From NCBI GenBank assembly GCA_035048815.1, contig JAUCBN010000016.1:8052501-8116500 (forward strand): 64,000 nucleotides of DNA, in the 5' to 3' direction. The stretch comes from Abelmoschus esculentus (taxonomy: Eukaryota > Streptophyta > Magnoliopsida > Malvales > Malvaceae). The notes under the pieces are model-generated. The model was not told where the DNA came from. It saw only the letters and a program-made list of their open reading frames with translations, and did not search any database. Positions 8,995 through 19,670 of the stretch are shown here, piece after piece. The position numbers were made by a program, and so were the translations under genes. Within the stretch, counting starts at the first letter, position 1. Every line of letters starts with the position of its first letter.

Positions 8995-10345
8995 TGATGA
9001 GTGTTAAAAAAGGCTATTATTTACAATTCTTTTCTTCAACAATATGTACTCATTGCCCATTAATTTGAACTCATACATATACTTCTTGTTCAATAATCGA
9101 CATTTTCTTGCCACAGCATATAAAAATGATATTTGTAAAAAAAAAGGCTTTATGGCTTATTTTTATGTAGTTGCAGGAAATACCTGCCGAGGCAGCAACA
9201 ATGCCGAAGGTAGAACCAATGCCGAGGCAACAGCACTGCTGAGGGCAGAAACAATACCGCGGCAGCAGAACTTCCAGTACTAATGCTAGGCAATTGAAAG
9301 AGAAAAATGAGCTGAGAATGCTTAAACTTGAAGCGTTTGGATTGGAGAAGCGTAGCACGTGAAAAGACCAAGTCAAAGGTCATGCAGGAATAGTATTCTA
9401 GATAAAATTAAACTTGGAAATATTATATTTTTATTACTTGTTTCCTACTTCAATTTATATTCTACTTAGGAAAAGTTACCCTAGGTCTAGACTATAAATG
9501 CATGAGATGTCTAATGTATAGAAAGAGAGCCAAATTAGAGAGAAAACTTTACCCTAAGAATTTTGTTCTTCAATACAACATGTTCTAAGCTTTCTTAGGT
9601 TTAGGTGAAGGTTGTTGAATATTAGTGTGGCAAGATTGTATTTTGTTTCTTTGTTTCAATACAATAAGAATATTAAAGTTTGCTTATCCTATAGTCATTC
9701 TTTGTTCTTTCATTCAAACTCAAGAGAGTAGTTTGTAAGTAATCTATTTATCTAATATCGAGAGAGTTAGATTCATGAAATGGGTAAGTGCGGTGTTGTA
9801 CACACTAACTCGACCTAAAGATAGGTTAAGAGTTTCAGTGGCTAAAAGAAGTGTGGGATTGGTTGGTGATTATAATTGATTCACACTGAGAAGTATCATC
9901 AAGCACTAGTTATCAACAGTATTTCGACTTAGAGATAAGCGGAATCATTCAAGGAAACTTTGTCAAACTTTGGTAATTCTTCCCAAGAGCAAGAGATTGC
10001 CGCGACAAAGAATATTGTTACTGTCGAGACAGTATCTGCAGTACCGCCGAGGCAGTGAAGTGCCATTATATTGAACAAGAATAGATCAATCAAATCGACT
10101 ATATGATGCAACTAGATCCTACCCATTCTCTCTATACGTTCTCAACCTTTTATTTAAGTTTTTGTTCTTTAGTTATTCAACAAATCTTTTTACTTGTGTT
10201 TTTATTTTATTAACTTCAGGAGTAAGGAAGGAGGAGGCATATTAAGTACACCAGTCCTTGTGGAGAACGATATTAGATAAATACTTATCATTATATTACT
10301 TAACGTGTACACTTGCACTTAAATACACTTTTTATACACGCATCA
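8995..10345 (+). repeat. El-2 3' LTR
   Basis: 1351 bp, TGATGAGTG to ACACGCATCA, followed by the target duplication GAAAT. It contains a cluster of GC motifs at 9184-9265 (for example CTGCCGAGGCAG at 9184-9195), a TATA box TATAAAT at 9493-9499, and the conserved LTR core at about 9710-9960. Confidence 0.9.
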
Positions 10346-10350
10346 GAAAT

Positions 10351-10569
10351 AATGAGAATACTTAAAATAACTTAATATAAATTAAGATCTAAGCTGAAAC
10401 TTAATAATGTGGTTATAATGAATATTCATGTTTATAGCCTAATTAATAAACTCTCAAGTAGCTTACTATAAAGTATATAAAATTAATAAATGGTAAGATC
10501 AGTAAAATAACTCCCATTTGATCTCATGCGTGAAATAAAGTATGAAAGCATGAGATAAATGAGTAGAAA
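10351..10569. other. AT-rich spacer between El-2 and El-3
   Basis: About 220 bp with no coding signal and no recognisable repeat. It is the genomic flank left of El-3. Confidence 0.5.
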
Positions 10570-11167
10570 TGTGAACGGATCAAATTGGCACCACATGGTG
10601 TGACTTGGCCTGTCCAAGTAAGTCCAAGGATGATTTTGAGCTTGAGAAGACCACCAACGTTGGCCCGATCCAAGGAGAGGTTTAAAAGCTTTATCCATTC
10701 AAGGTGTGTGAACACATTGTGTGAACACATACGATACTTTCCATAGTTAGGTGGGAATATTTCCAAAATTATGCTTTGTAAATGGATAAGGTTGTATCAT
10801 AGTCGTTGATATAAATCTGTATATACCGTAAGATCGAGAAGAGTTCAAGAATAAATAGAGGCCTTCCCCACCTCATTTGGTGTATCAGAGTTCCAAGTTT
10901 CCAAGGAATAAAGGCATTTACTCTTAAAAATCCTCTGAGCATTATTTATTCGTTCTTTCTTTGTTCTTGAGCATTCTAGAGTGTTCTTGAAGAGTTCTTC
11001 ATCGCTCATCTTTTTTGATTCGTTTTCGCTTAAAATGTTTCGCGTTTGTCATTCCTTATGAAGTTTGATCTTCCGAAAGTGTTGAGAAGGCTTACTTAGG
11101 AGTTTGTCTTGAGTCACATCGCCTAAGGCCGCACGGTGGACTGGTTTAAAAGTCTAGCCACGTGATA
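10570..11167 (+). repeat. El-3 5' LTR
   Basis: About 598 bp matching 25820-26411 along its length, from ACCACATGGTG to CGCACGGTGG. The first ~20 bp differ from the right copy, so the left end is uncertain. The end reads TGATA where the right copy has TGACA. The TATA box is altered (AATAAATAGAGG near 10850 against TATAAATAG at 26103). Confidence 0.82.
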
Positions 11168-11169
11168 AG

Positions 11170-11182
11170 TGGTATCAGAGCC
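11170..11182 (+). other. Primer-binding site, initiator tRNA-Met type
   Basis: TGGTATCAGAGCC two bases after the LTR end is the complement of the plant initiator tRNA-Met 3' end, the usual primer for Ty3/gypsy chromoviruses. Confidence 0.92.
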
Positions 11183-11231
11183 TTATTCGAGCAACGTTTA
11201 GGCCATTCGAGGTACGAAGCATCAAGTAGAG

Positions 11232-11504
11232 ATGGCACTAAAGAGGGAGACTGTTGTTGCTGTTAGCTAGAAGGGTATGGAAACCGAGGTTGATAAAGAA
11301 AGTCAAGCTAACTCAAGGGACAAATTGTTTACACTTGAGGACAAGGTCACCAGGCTTGAGGGATCTATGAAGGATTCTATGGAGCTACTCGACGTGGCGG
11401 ACACACGCCTCGAGGAACTAAATGACCAGGGTGATCAACTGGAGGTAAAGAAAGATGCTCTCGAAGCCAAGCTTGAGGCATTGAGGGTGGAAATGTTTGA
11501 ACTC
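11232..11504 (+). pseudogene. El-3 gag N-terminus (coiled coil), cut by El-4
   Basis: ATG 11232 (MALKRETVVAVS) is followed by a TAG at 11268-11270, then a continuous frame rich in heptad Leu/Glu/Lys: LFTLEDKVTRLEGSMKDSM and LDVADTRLEELNDQ, ending LEALRVEMFEL. This is the coiled-coil start of a chromovirus-type gag. The frame is split by El-4 at 11505 and resumes at 23863 with PKAEVLVYQATIRN; dropping one copy of the target duplication restores continuity. Confidence 0.8.
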
Positions 11505-12500
11505 TGATAATTGCCTAATTCACTATCACTTTTTACACCTTTCATGGATAATAATCACTTAATCTACACCTACTTGAACTAATACATGTACTTAATATGA
11601 GATATTTAGATATTCTTCTTTTGTGACTTATAAAGATGATATTTATAGAAAATGCAAGCTTTATTACACTTTTGTGCATTTGCAAGAATATCTATTGCTG
11701 TAGAAGCAATTGAGATGGAGGCTGTACCTGAGGCCGCGACAACACCTGAAGGACAAGTACGGATATTGTAGATGATCTGAAGAGAAAAATAAGTGGACGT
11801 TTCTGGACAAGCAGTAGAAGGATTGGAGCTGGGAAGCGAGTAGGTAGTCCAAGTTAAAGGCCACGCGGGAAAAGAATCCTAGTGGGAATAAACTTGAAAA
11901 AAAAAACAAATATTTTTATTTATGTACTTGACTTGTGTTTTACTCCAAGTTGTATTCCTACTTAGGAAAGGTTTGCCCTAGGCCAAGCCTATATAAACCA
12001 TAGCCGCCCAAGAACATGAGCATCATTGACATCGGAGACTAGAGAGCCGGATTCATCTTAGATTTTAGAGTTTTCTTTACTTTTTATTATGTTCTAATTT
12101 CCTTTAGGCTTAGGTGAAAGTTGTAGAGTATTAGTGAGAAGAGATTGAACTTTGTTTCTTGTTTCAATGCAATAAAATATCAAGGTTCGCTTATTCTTTT
12201 CCATTCATTGTTCTTGCATTCAAGCTCTAGAGAGAAGTTTGTGAGTAATCTATTTATCTAATATCGGGAGAGTTAGATTCACGAAAGGAATAAGTACAGT
12301 ATTTTTGTATTCGAAAAATACTAACTCGACCTAGGGAAAGGTTAGAGTTTCAGCGGCTAAAAAAGTGTGGGATTGGTTGATGATTATAATTGATTCACGC
12401 CGGGAGGTATCATCAAGGATTGGTCATCAATAGTACTTCGACTTAGAGATAAGCAAAGTCATGAAAGAAAACATTGTCGAATCTTGGTAAAGTCCACCCA
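11505..12500 (+). repeat. El-4 5' LTR, 3' end deleted
   Basis: Matches the 3' LTR from 22489 to about 23490 and then stops inside the LTR at TTGGTAAAGTCCACCCAAG. The remaining ~370 bp of LTR and the primer-binding site are missing, and gag sequence follows at once. TATA box TATATAAA at 11990-11997. Confidence 0.8.
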
Positions 12501-14150
12501 AGCAATCCTTTTTACGATTTAGATCCAGAAATTGAACGCACACGTCAAAGGTTGAGAAGACAAATCCAATCAGTTATGACAGATAACCTAGAGAGCAGAA
12601 CTTACCTGCTAGAAATGGAGGCCTTTCGCCGCCATCACTGCCGCGGCAGCTCACTGTTAGAGATTTTCTGGAAGAGGATTTGAATGGGTTAAATCCTGAA
12701 GTTTTCACACCAGAAATCGAAGCAACCCACTTTGAAATGAAACTTGTCTTGTTCAATATGCTCAATACTATTGGACAGTTTGGTGGGTCTTTAACAGAAG
12801 ATGCCAGATAACATCTTAAGTCATTCATGAAGATCTGTAATTCCTTCAAAATCCAATGAGTCCATGAAGATGTCTTGAGATTGAAATTATTCCCCTATTC
12901 ACTGAAGGATAGGGCAAAAACCTGGTTAAATAGCATTCTAGTAGGATCAATAGAATCTTGGAGTGAACTATACCGTGATTTCATTACACGTTTTAATCCT
13001 ACCAATTTATATGACCGCATACGTAATGAAATTACTTCTTTTCGGCAAGTAGATCATGAACCAATGTATGAGGCATGGGAGCTCTATAGGGAGTTACTGC
13101 ACAAGTGTCCTTTGCAATGATTTCCATTGTGGACACAAGTGATCATCTTTTACAATGCTACCATTGCCCCAACAAGGATGATGTTAGATGTCTCTACCAA
13201 TGGGGCACTCCTTGAGAAAGCTCCGGAGGAAGCTATAGAGACTTTGAACGAACTTACAAAGAATGATTTTCAATTCTCTACATCTAGGCGAGGAGGAGTA
13301 AGACGTCAAGCTACGGTGAATGAGTTGAAAACATCCAATTCAGTGGCAGCACAATTAGCCTCTCTTACTAAGATGGTGCAAAATATGAAACTGCAGCACA
13401 ATACCCATGAGGTTAAGGCAATAGATTCTTTCTATAATTTATGTAGAGGTAACCATAGTTTTTCTGAATGTATACAGAATCAGGAATCTAGCCTTTACAT
13501 TGGAAACCACAATAGAAACAACTTGATGTCCAACACATACAACCCATCATGGAAAAGGTATCCAAACTTCTCATGGAGTAATCTTAACAATGCCTTGAAT
13601 CCAACTACTCAACCCTCAGGTTTCCAACAACCAATTCAAATGCAACATCTGTCGTCGCTGCAGGTATAACAACCAATGCTGCAACAGCAGATACATCAGT
13701 AGTAGCCTGCAAGTTCACTGGAAAATTCTCTTAAGGCCTTTATGATGAAGACAAAATCATACATGAAAGAGAATAGTAACTTTATTAAAAGAACTGATAC
13801 ATTCATAAATAGAACAAAGATTAGGTTGCAGAACCAAGAGGCAGATATCAAATCATTAGAAACTCAAGTTGAGCAGTTTTCTCAAAACTTGAACACTAGA
13901 CCACAAGGAGGATTACCCAACAATACTGAAGTTCCAAAGGTAATGGGCCATGAACAATGCAAGGAATTACTACTAGGAGTAGTCTACAACTTAAAGAGAT
14001 CTTAGGAAACTCAACAGACAAAGTTCCATCAATAGAACAAGAAGAACTAGACAAAGAGGACTTAGATGTTAAACTAAGAGATCATGCCATAGAAATTCTA
14101 GAAGAAAACTCTGCCTCGGTAGAGAAATCAACAGTACCACGCCTAGCGGC
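12501..14150 (+). pseudogene. Athila gag, broken; interrupted by El-5 (El-4)
   Basis: Begins NPFYDLDPEIERTRQRLRRQ, the usual start region of Athila gag. The core is clear at 12875-13400: LKLFPYSLKDRAKTWLNSI, then SWSELYRDFITRFNPTN, EITSFRQVDHEPMYEAWELY and WTQVIIFYNATIAPTRMMLD. A zinc-knuckle remnant CRGNHSFSEC lies near 13440-13475. Stops occur at about 12680, 12810, 12858, 13118 and 13669, with frameshifts near 12650-12700 and 13965. Downstream is the Athila pattern of a coiled helix plus NTRPQGGLPNNTEVPK and EQCKE. The frame ends at the El-5 insertion (LAA at 14150) and resumes at 18506. Confidence 0.85.
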
Positions 14151-15275
14151 TGATAAGTGATCAAAAGTCATATTTTTCATACCACTCTCCCACTCGATTA
14201 TTGCTAGTAAAGGACAGATTTAATGGCAATATTGGATAATTCTACTTATTTCCATATTTCAGCATCTCAATACTCAATTTATGAATTAATCTATTATTTA
14301 TCATAAAATAGATGCATTTAATGGTTTTCTTTCTTAAGACAGGAAACTACATCATAGGGATTGCCAAGCGAAGAAGATGGATGCTGGAGACTGAAATACA
14401 GATAAGCACCAGCCCCTAGGCCAAGCCTATATAAACCATAGCTTATGTAGAGAGGAGGATATCTTGAAATCAAGTGTTCATAGAAAACCCTAAACTCCTC
14501 CATCGTCCCCTAGGGTTTAGGTAAAGGTTTTCGAGTATTTGTGAAAGGATATTATAATTTGTTTCTTGTTTCTAATGCAATAATAATATCAAAGTTTGCT
14601 TATCCTATTGCCATTCCTTGTTCTTGCATTCAAGCTCGAGAGAGAAGTTTGTAAGTAATCTATTTATCTAGCATTGAGAGGTATAGATTCACGAAAGGGA
14701 TAAGTGCGGTGTTGTAGACACTAACTCGGCCTAGAGATAGGTTAAGAGTTTCAACGGCTAAAAGAAGTATGAGATTGGTTGGTGATTATAATTGATTCAC
14801 GCCGAGAGGTATCATCAAAGACTGGTCATCAACAGTATTTCGACTTAGAGATAAGCGGAATCATTCAAGGAAACTTTGCCAAACTTTGGTAAATCTGCCC
14901 AAGAGCAGGAAATTGTCGCGGTAGAGAATATTGTCGCTGCCAAGACAGTATATGTAGTACTGCCGAGGCAGTGCAGTGTAATTGTATTGGACAGAAACAA
15001 GACAATTGAATCCATAATACGAAATAAGCGAATCATGCCCCACTTTTCCATCCTTGATTTCTTGATCATTTATCTTTATTGTTTTAATTAGTTTTCTTAG
15101 TTATAATTCAACCCCAATAATTTATGTCTTTTATTATATTGCAGAGTGAGAAGAGAAAAGGTAGCATATTAAGTATACCAATCCCTTTGAAGACGATACT
15201 CGATAAATGCTTATCACTTTATTACTTGACGACGTGTACACTTGCACTCAAAATGCGCTTATATTATACGTATCA
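14151..15275 (+). repeat. El-5 5' LTR, internally deleted
   Basis: 1125 bp against 1402 bp for the 3' LTR. About 277 bp are missing between GATAAGCACC and CCCTAGGCCAAGCC (3'-LTR counterpart about 17366-17638), the segment with the GC motifs just upstream of the TATA box. TATA box TATATAAA retained at 14428-14435. A GC palindrome ACTGCCGAGGCAGT lies at 14959-14972. Confidence 0.9.
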
Positions 15276-15281
15276 AGTTTT

Positions 15282-15299
15282 TGGCACCATTACCGGGGA
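15282..15299 (+). other. Primer-binding site, tRNA-Asp type (El-5)
   Basis: TGGCACCATTACCGGGGA begins 6 bp after the LTR end. It matches the tRNA-Asp(GUC) complement at 15 of 18 positions; all three differences are G-to-A. Confidence 0.88.
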
Positions 15300-16544
15300 T
15301 TGACAACTAAATTTTGTTACCTTTATTTTCTCGCATTTATTTTTATATATAAATAAAAAATTAAAAAAAAATCCTAAACTAATCAGGGTTGTTTTGACCT
15401 GGACAATAGAACAACACTGGTATGAATACCGCCGAGGCAGACAACCGTGGCGTATTCGCAGTAGCTGATCCAAGAATTCTTCAAGACAGGAAAGAGCATG
15501 AACAATTCGTGATTATGGAGGAAGACTTGGGTGGATTGCCTAAACAAGACCTGCCGAGGTAACCTTTGCCGCGGCAGCACTCCCCTTGAGCAAAAATATA
15601 TCAGAAAGAAACCACCTGACGAGGAGACAGCGATAGGGACATCAGCTTCTCCTCCATTCAAAAAGGGGAAGATGGTTGCTGCTGGATATGCATTTTATTG
15701 CACCCCTATAGTAACCTAAATTTCTATCTCTCTGTCCCTATTTACTTTTATGCTTTAGGAATCAATTTTTTAGTTTTCAGTTTGGAAATTAGATTTTAAA
15801 CTTCTTGCAATTTAGTTTTACTATTTTTAATAATATTCTTTGCAGTATTTAGGAAGGAGACCCAAGAAGGAGAAGTCATGAAGCACATAAAACGGCCCTG
15901 AAATCAAGCTCACTGTCCCACCTAAAAATCGGCCAAGGTGGTTGGTCGCCCAAGTGCAAGTGATGGCGGGTTTGCATCTCTAGAACTTCATCTCCCCCGT
16001 TTTATTTCATACTTCTTCATTATTGTTTTCCAGTACAGTTTTTAGTTTCTTTCTCCACAAACTCCACACCAACTGATGACCCTCACGATACAGAAGAGGC
16101 CAAACACAAAATCTAAAAATTGGTTTATCTTTTTCTCGTCTCTTAATTTTTATTTTGTCTTTAACTGTTGCCTTATGTTCAGATACATGAAGTAAGGAAA
16201 ATGCATCCCTCGAGTTTGGGGAGTATTAATCATATTTTCTACCTTATAAATATCTACCATATATGGAAGTTATTCAGATTATCCTACTACTGCCTTAATT
16301 GTTTTCTTTATAACAATTTCAATCTGATGCAATTTTTTAGTCTGTTGAATTTTTTTGAGACTGCCTCGGCAGCAACATACTCTCCTGTCGTTGCAGCAGT
16401 ATGCACCATTCACCAGACTTGAATTCGGAAAGGTCTCTTAGGATTAGACTATGAGCCTGAAATCACATAAACACTGCTAGTCTTAGATGATTTTAAAAGT
16501 TCTTTTCTTTGAAAAGCAATAAGGACTTAGGCTTAGATTTTATA
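15300..16544 (+). other. El-5 internal region with two short frames
   Basis: ATG 15422 opens a 46-codon frame to TAA 15560-15562 (MNTAEADNRGVFAVADPRIL). A second, overlapping frame runs to TAA near 15717 and has a basic patch (PPFKKGK) and the ending AGYAFYCTPIVT, which resembles the GDALACTPPVT ending of the fused gene in El-4. It may be the last remnant of the deleted gene block. The rest, to 16544, is T-rich and carries one CTGCCTCGGCAG motif at 16361-16372; no further coding is supported. Confidence 0.45.
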
Positions 16545-16687
16545 CTAGAGGTGCCTATCACTAGCTCTAGTTTAGTCCATAGAGGTGCCCATGACCAGCT
16601 CTAGGTTTCTCCCATTTACTAGAGGTGTCTATCACCGGCTCTAGTAAGAAAAGATAAAACACTTGAGGTGCCCGAAACTGGCTCAAG
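16545..16687 (+). repeat. Array of four 26-nt stem-loop repeats (El-5)
   Basis: Copies at 16545-16570, 16579-16604, 16619-16644 and 16662-16687. The arms are CTAGAG/CTCTAG in the first and third, ATAGAG/CTCTAG in the second, and CTTGAG/CTCAAG in the fourth. The last copy of the array is the CTTGAG/CTCAAG type in all four elements that carry it. Confidence 0.75.
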
Positions 16688-16949
16688 CAATATAAATTTA
16701 TAGCAATATAGATTTATATACCATTGTTGAGAAAAGAAAAAAATCTTAATCGGAAGTCTTGAGCTAAAAAAAGGACTAGAACTTAGAAAATCATCTTTGA
16801 CACAGCTACATACACACTCACCAAGACTCATAGTCCAGTTCCGAGGAATTCCCAAGAACCAAGAAGAGGCCGAGTCAAGAAAGGAATTTTGTCGCGGCAG
16901 GCAGGACGGTATATTACTTTAAAATTCTCTAATTAAATTTATCTTTTGC

Positions 16950-17098
16950 ATTGCTTGAGAACAAGCAATAGTTCGAGTTTGAGGGTGTGATGAGTTCCTA
17001 AAAATCCTCATCTTTTACATCATTTACCCACTCGATTAATTTTTTTATTATCTTTTCCATTGCTTGAGGTCAAGCAATAGTTCGAGTTTGGGGGTATT
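16950..17098 (+). other. Duplicated hairpin and polypurine tract (El-5)
   Basis: First unit: hairpin ATTGCTTG-AGAA-CAAGCAAT (16950-16969), tract GTTTGAGGGTG, then an LTR-like start TGATGAGTTCC at 16988 that lasts only ~60 bp. Second unit: hairpin ATTGCTTG-AGGT-CAAGCAAT (17059-17078), tract GTTTGGGGGTATT (17086-17098), then the real 3' LTR. The first unit looks like a fossil 3' end. Confidence 0.75.
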
Positions 17099-18500
17099 TG
17101 ATAAGTGATCAAAAGTCCTATTTTTCATACCATTCTCCCACTCAATTATTGCTAGTAAAGAACAAATTTAATGGCAATATTGGATAATTATGCTTATTTC
17201 CATATTTCAGCATCTCAATACTCAATTTATGAATTAATCTATTATTTGGCATAAAACAGATACATTTTATGGTTTTCGTTCTTAAGATAGGAAACTGCAT
17301 CATAGGGATTGCCAAACGAAGAAGATGGATGCTGGAAACTGAAGCTGAAATGCAGATAAGCACCTGCCCCGGTAACACTTTAATGCCTCGGCAGCACATT
17401 GATGCCTCGGTAGCACCCGAAAAGGCAAATGTCAATATGGTAGGCGATTTGAAGAGAAAAATAAGGCAAACGTTTTAAGACAAGCGGCAAAGAAATTAGA
17501 GCTGGGAAACACACGAAAAGTCAATTGTCAAAGGCCACGTGGGAAAAGAATCCTTATAGGAATAAACTTGGAAATATTTTATTTATGGAAATTATTGTAA
17601 TCCTACTCCAAGTAGTATTCCTACTTAGGAAAGGTTTACCCTAGGCCAAGCCTATATAAACCATAGCTTATGCAGAGAGGAGGATATCTTGAAATCAAGT
17701 GTTCATAGAAAATCCTAAACTCCTCCATCGTCCCCTAGGGTTTAGGTAAAGGTTGTCGAGTATTTGTGAGAGGATATTGTACTTTGTTTCTTGTTTCTAA
17801 TGCAAGAATAATATCAAAGTTTGCTTATCCTATTGCCATTCCTTGTTCTTGCATTCAAGCTCGAGAGAGAAGTTTGTAAATAATCTATTTATCTAGCATC
17901 GAGAGGTGTAAATTCACGAAAGGGATAAGTGCGATGTTGTAGAAACTAACTCGGCCTAGAGATAGGTTAAGAGTTTCAACGACTAAAAGAAGTGTGGGAT
18001 TGGTTGGTGATTATAATTGATTCACGCCGAGAGGTATCATCAAGGACTGGTCATCAACAGTGTTTCGACTTAGAGATAAGCAGAATCATTCAAGCATACT
18101 TTGCCGAACTTTGGTAAATATGCCCAAGAGTAAGAGATTGTGGCGTTAGAGAATATTGTCGCTGCCAAGACAGTATCTGTAGTACTGCCGAGGCATTGCA
18201 TTGCAATTGCATTAGATAGAAACAAGACAATTGAATCCATAATACGACACAAGTGGATCTTGCCCCATTTTTCCATCCTTGGTTTCTTGATCATTTATCT
18301 TTATTGTTTTAATTAGTTTTCTTAGTTATAATTCAATCCTAATAATTTGTTTCTTTTACTATATTGCAGAGTGAGAAGAGAAAAGGTAGCATATTAAGTA
18401 TACCAATCCCTATGGAGACGATACTCGATAAATACTTATCACTTTATTACTTGACGACGTGTACACTTGCACTCAAATTGCGCTTATATTACATGCATCA
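17099..18500 (+). repeat. El-5 3' LTR
   Basis: 1402 bp, TGATAAGTGATC to ACATGCATCA, followed by the target duplication GCGGC. TATA box TATATAAA at 17653-17660. It contains the U3 segment with GCCTCGGCAG-type motifs (about 17380-17415) that the 5' copy lacks. Confidence 0.92.
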
Positions 18501-18505
18501 GCGGC

Positions 18506-19582
18506 CGAAACAACAAAAGACCCAATGGTGCCAGGTATAAAATTCCAAACTAATGAGACATTGGAAGAGATGCGACCACCACGATCTTTGTCACAAAGGT
18601 TAAAAAATCATAAACAGAACTATCATTTTAAAAAGTTCTTGGATATCTTAAAGTAAGTCCACATAAACTTGCCATTTGTTGAGGCAATAGAACAAATGCC
18701 AAACTATGTCAAATTCTTAAAAGATATTTTGTCTAAAAGAAAAAGACTAGGTGAGTTTGAAACAGTGGTTGCAACTGAAGGATGCATGGCAATGCTTCAT
18801 AATCGAATGCCTCATAAATTGAAGGATCCTGGATGCTTTACCATACCGTGTGCGATAGGAAACCACTATGAAGGAAAGACCTTATATGACCTTGGAGTAA
18901 GCATAAATTTGATACCTAAATCCGTCTTCCAAAATCTTGGAATAGGAAGGGCAAAACCTACGATAATAATGCTTCAACTAGAGGATCGATCATATGTGCA
19001 ACCTGAAGAAAAAATCGAGAACATATTGGTAAGGGTGGATAAATTTATTTTTCCAGTTGATTTTCTTGTTCTTGATTGTGAAGTAGATGACAATTCAGCG
19101 ATCATCCTGGGGAGACATTTTCTAGCCACTGGACACACTCTTATTGATGTGAAAAAAAAAGAGTTGACAATGAGGGTTAGCGACCAGCAGGTCAAACTCA
19201 ATGCTTTCCGAACCTTGAAAAGACTTGATGATCCAGAGGAGTGCAAGGTTATCCACACCACAAATTCAGGCTACAAAATATCCTGTCTCAATAATCACTA
19301 CCTCGACAATACGTTCGACAATACTGTCGATGATTGTTACAATAGATTCGTGGATAGTGTTGAAACATCAGAGGTGAAGAAAACCAGTTGGACAACACAC
19401 TTTCTAGGAAAACTCAGACCCAAATGGTCAGAACCACATGGTGCAGTAAAAATTAAATCAAGAAAGGATGAGCATGAATTCAAAGTGAATGGCCAACTAT
19501 TGAAGCATGATACTGGCCAACATGAGATGATGACTATAGAGCTTTAGGAGATGCTCTTGCATGCACTCCTCCTGTGACTTAA
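18506..19582 (+). pseudogene. Gag end, retropepsin and integrase-tail fusion (El-4)
   Basis: Continues the gag frame (PRSLSQRLKNHKQNYHFKKF), with a frame break near 18655, then a 292-codon open frame from 18669. Residues 1-60 are the conserved pre-protease block (PFVEAIEQMPNYVKFLKDIL). The protease follows, with a DLG active-site motif in YDLGVSINLIP (the family usually has DLGAS), the flap region, and IILGRHFLATGHTLIDV. About 60 residues later comes an integrase-tail-like block: FLGKLRPKWSEPHGAVKIKS then HEFKVNGQLLKHDTGQHE. A one-base shift near 19540 gives a TAG; in the shifted frame it ends LGDALACTPPVT at 19580-19582. No RT/RNase H/integrase core is present. Confidence 0.82.
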
Positions 19583-19670
19583 TCTCTCCATCTTCTTTTT
19601 ATTTTATTTTTAGGATTAGTTTTAGTAATCTTTTTATTTTGTTTCTTTTTAATTTTATTTTTGTGTGGTG

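Larger units (their letters stand above)
3429..10345 (+). mobile_element. El-2: complete-ended, pol-less Athila-like element
   Basis: Both LTRs start TGATGAGTG and end in CA (…CTCA on the left, …CATCA on the right), and GAAAT flanks the element on both sides (3424-3428 and 10346-10350), so the ends are secure. The 6.9 kb element has a degenerate tRNA-Asp primer-binding site, a gag zinc-knuckle remnant, a 272-codon decayed frame of unknown function, an internal promoter-like leader, a Transposase_32-like pseudogene with an acidic tail, three 26-nt stem-loops, a hairpin and a polypurine tract. There is no protease, RT, RNase H or integrase. El-9 (48531-51155, minus) belongs to the same subfamily. 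Confidence 0.88.
14151..18500 (+). mobile_element. El-5: 4.35 kb mini-element inserted in El-4 gag
   Basis: LTRs at 14151-15275 and 17099-18500 both start TGATAAGTGATC and end in CA. The target duplication is a perfect GCGGC (14146-14150 and 18501-18505), and removing one copy restores the gag frame of El-4. The internal part is only 1.8 kb: a tRNA-Asp primer site, a 46-codon frame, a second short frame ending YAFYCTPIVT, four 26-nt stem-loops, and a duplicated hairpin/polypurine region. No gag core and no pol. LTR and 3' signals place it in the same family group as El-2 and El-4. Confidence 0.92.

Noticed and set aside
9071..9376. 101-codon minus-strand frame with Cys-rich and LPR-type repeats
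   Set aside because: Falls in the El-2 3' LTR; the apparent repeats are translations of the GC palindrome motif.
11170..11182. tRNA-like sequences at primer sites (also 4497, 15282, 45303)
   Set aside because: Only the 13-18 nt complementary to tRNA 3' ends are present; there is no cloverleaf, so they are primer sites, not tRNA genes.
15383..15661. 92-codon minus-strand frame in El-5
   Set aside because: Antisense to the short plus-strand frames and built from the same GC motifs.
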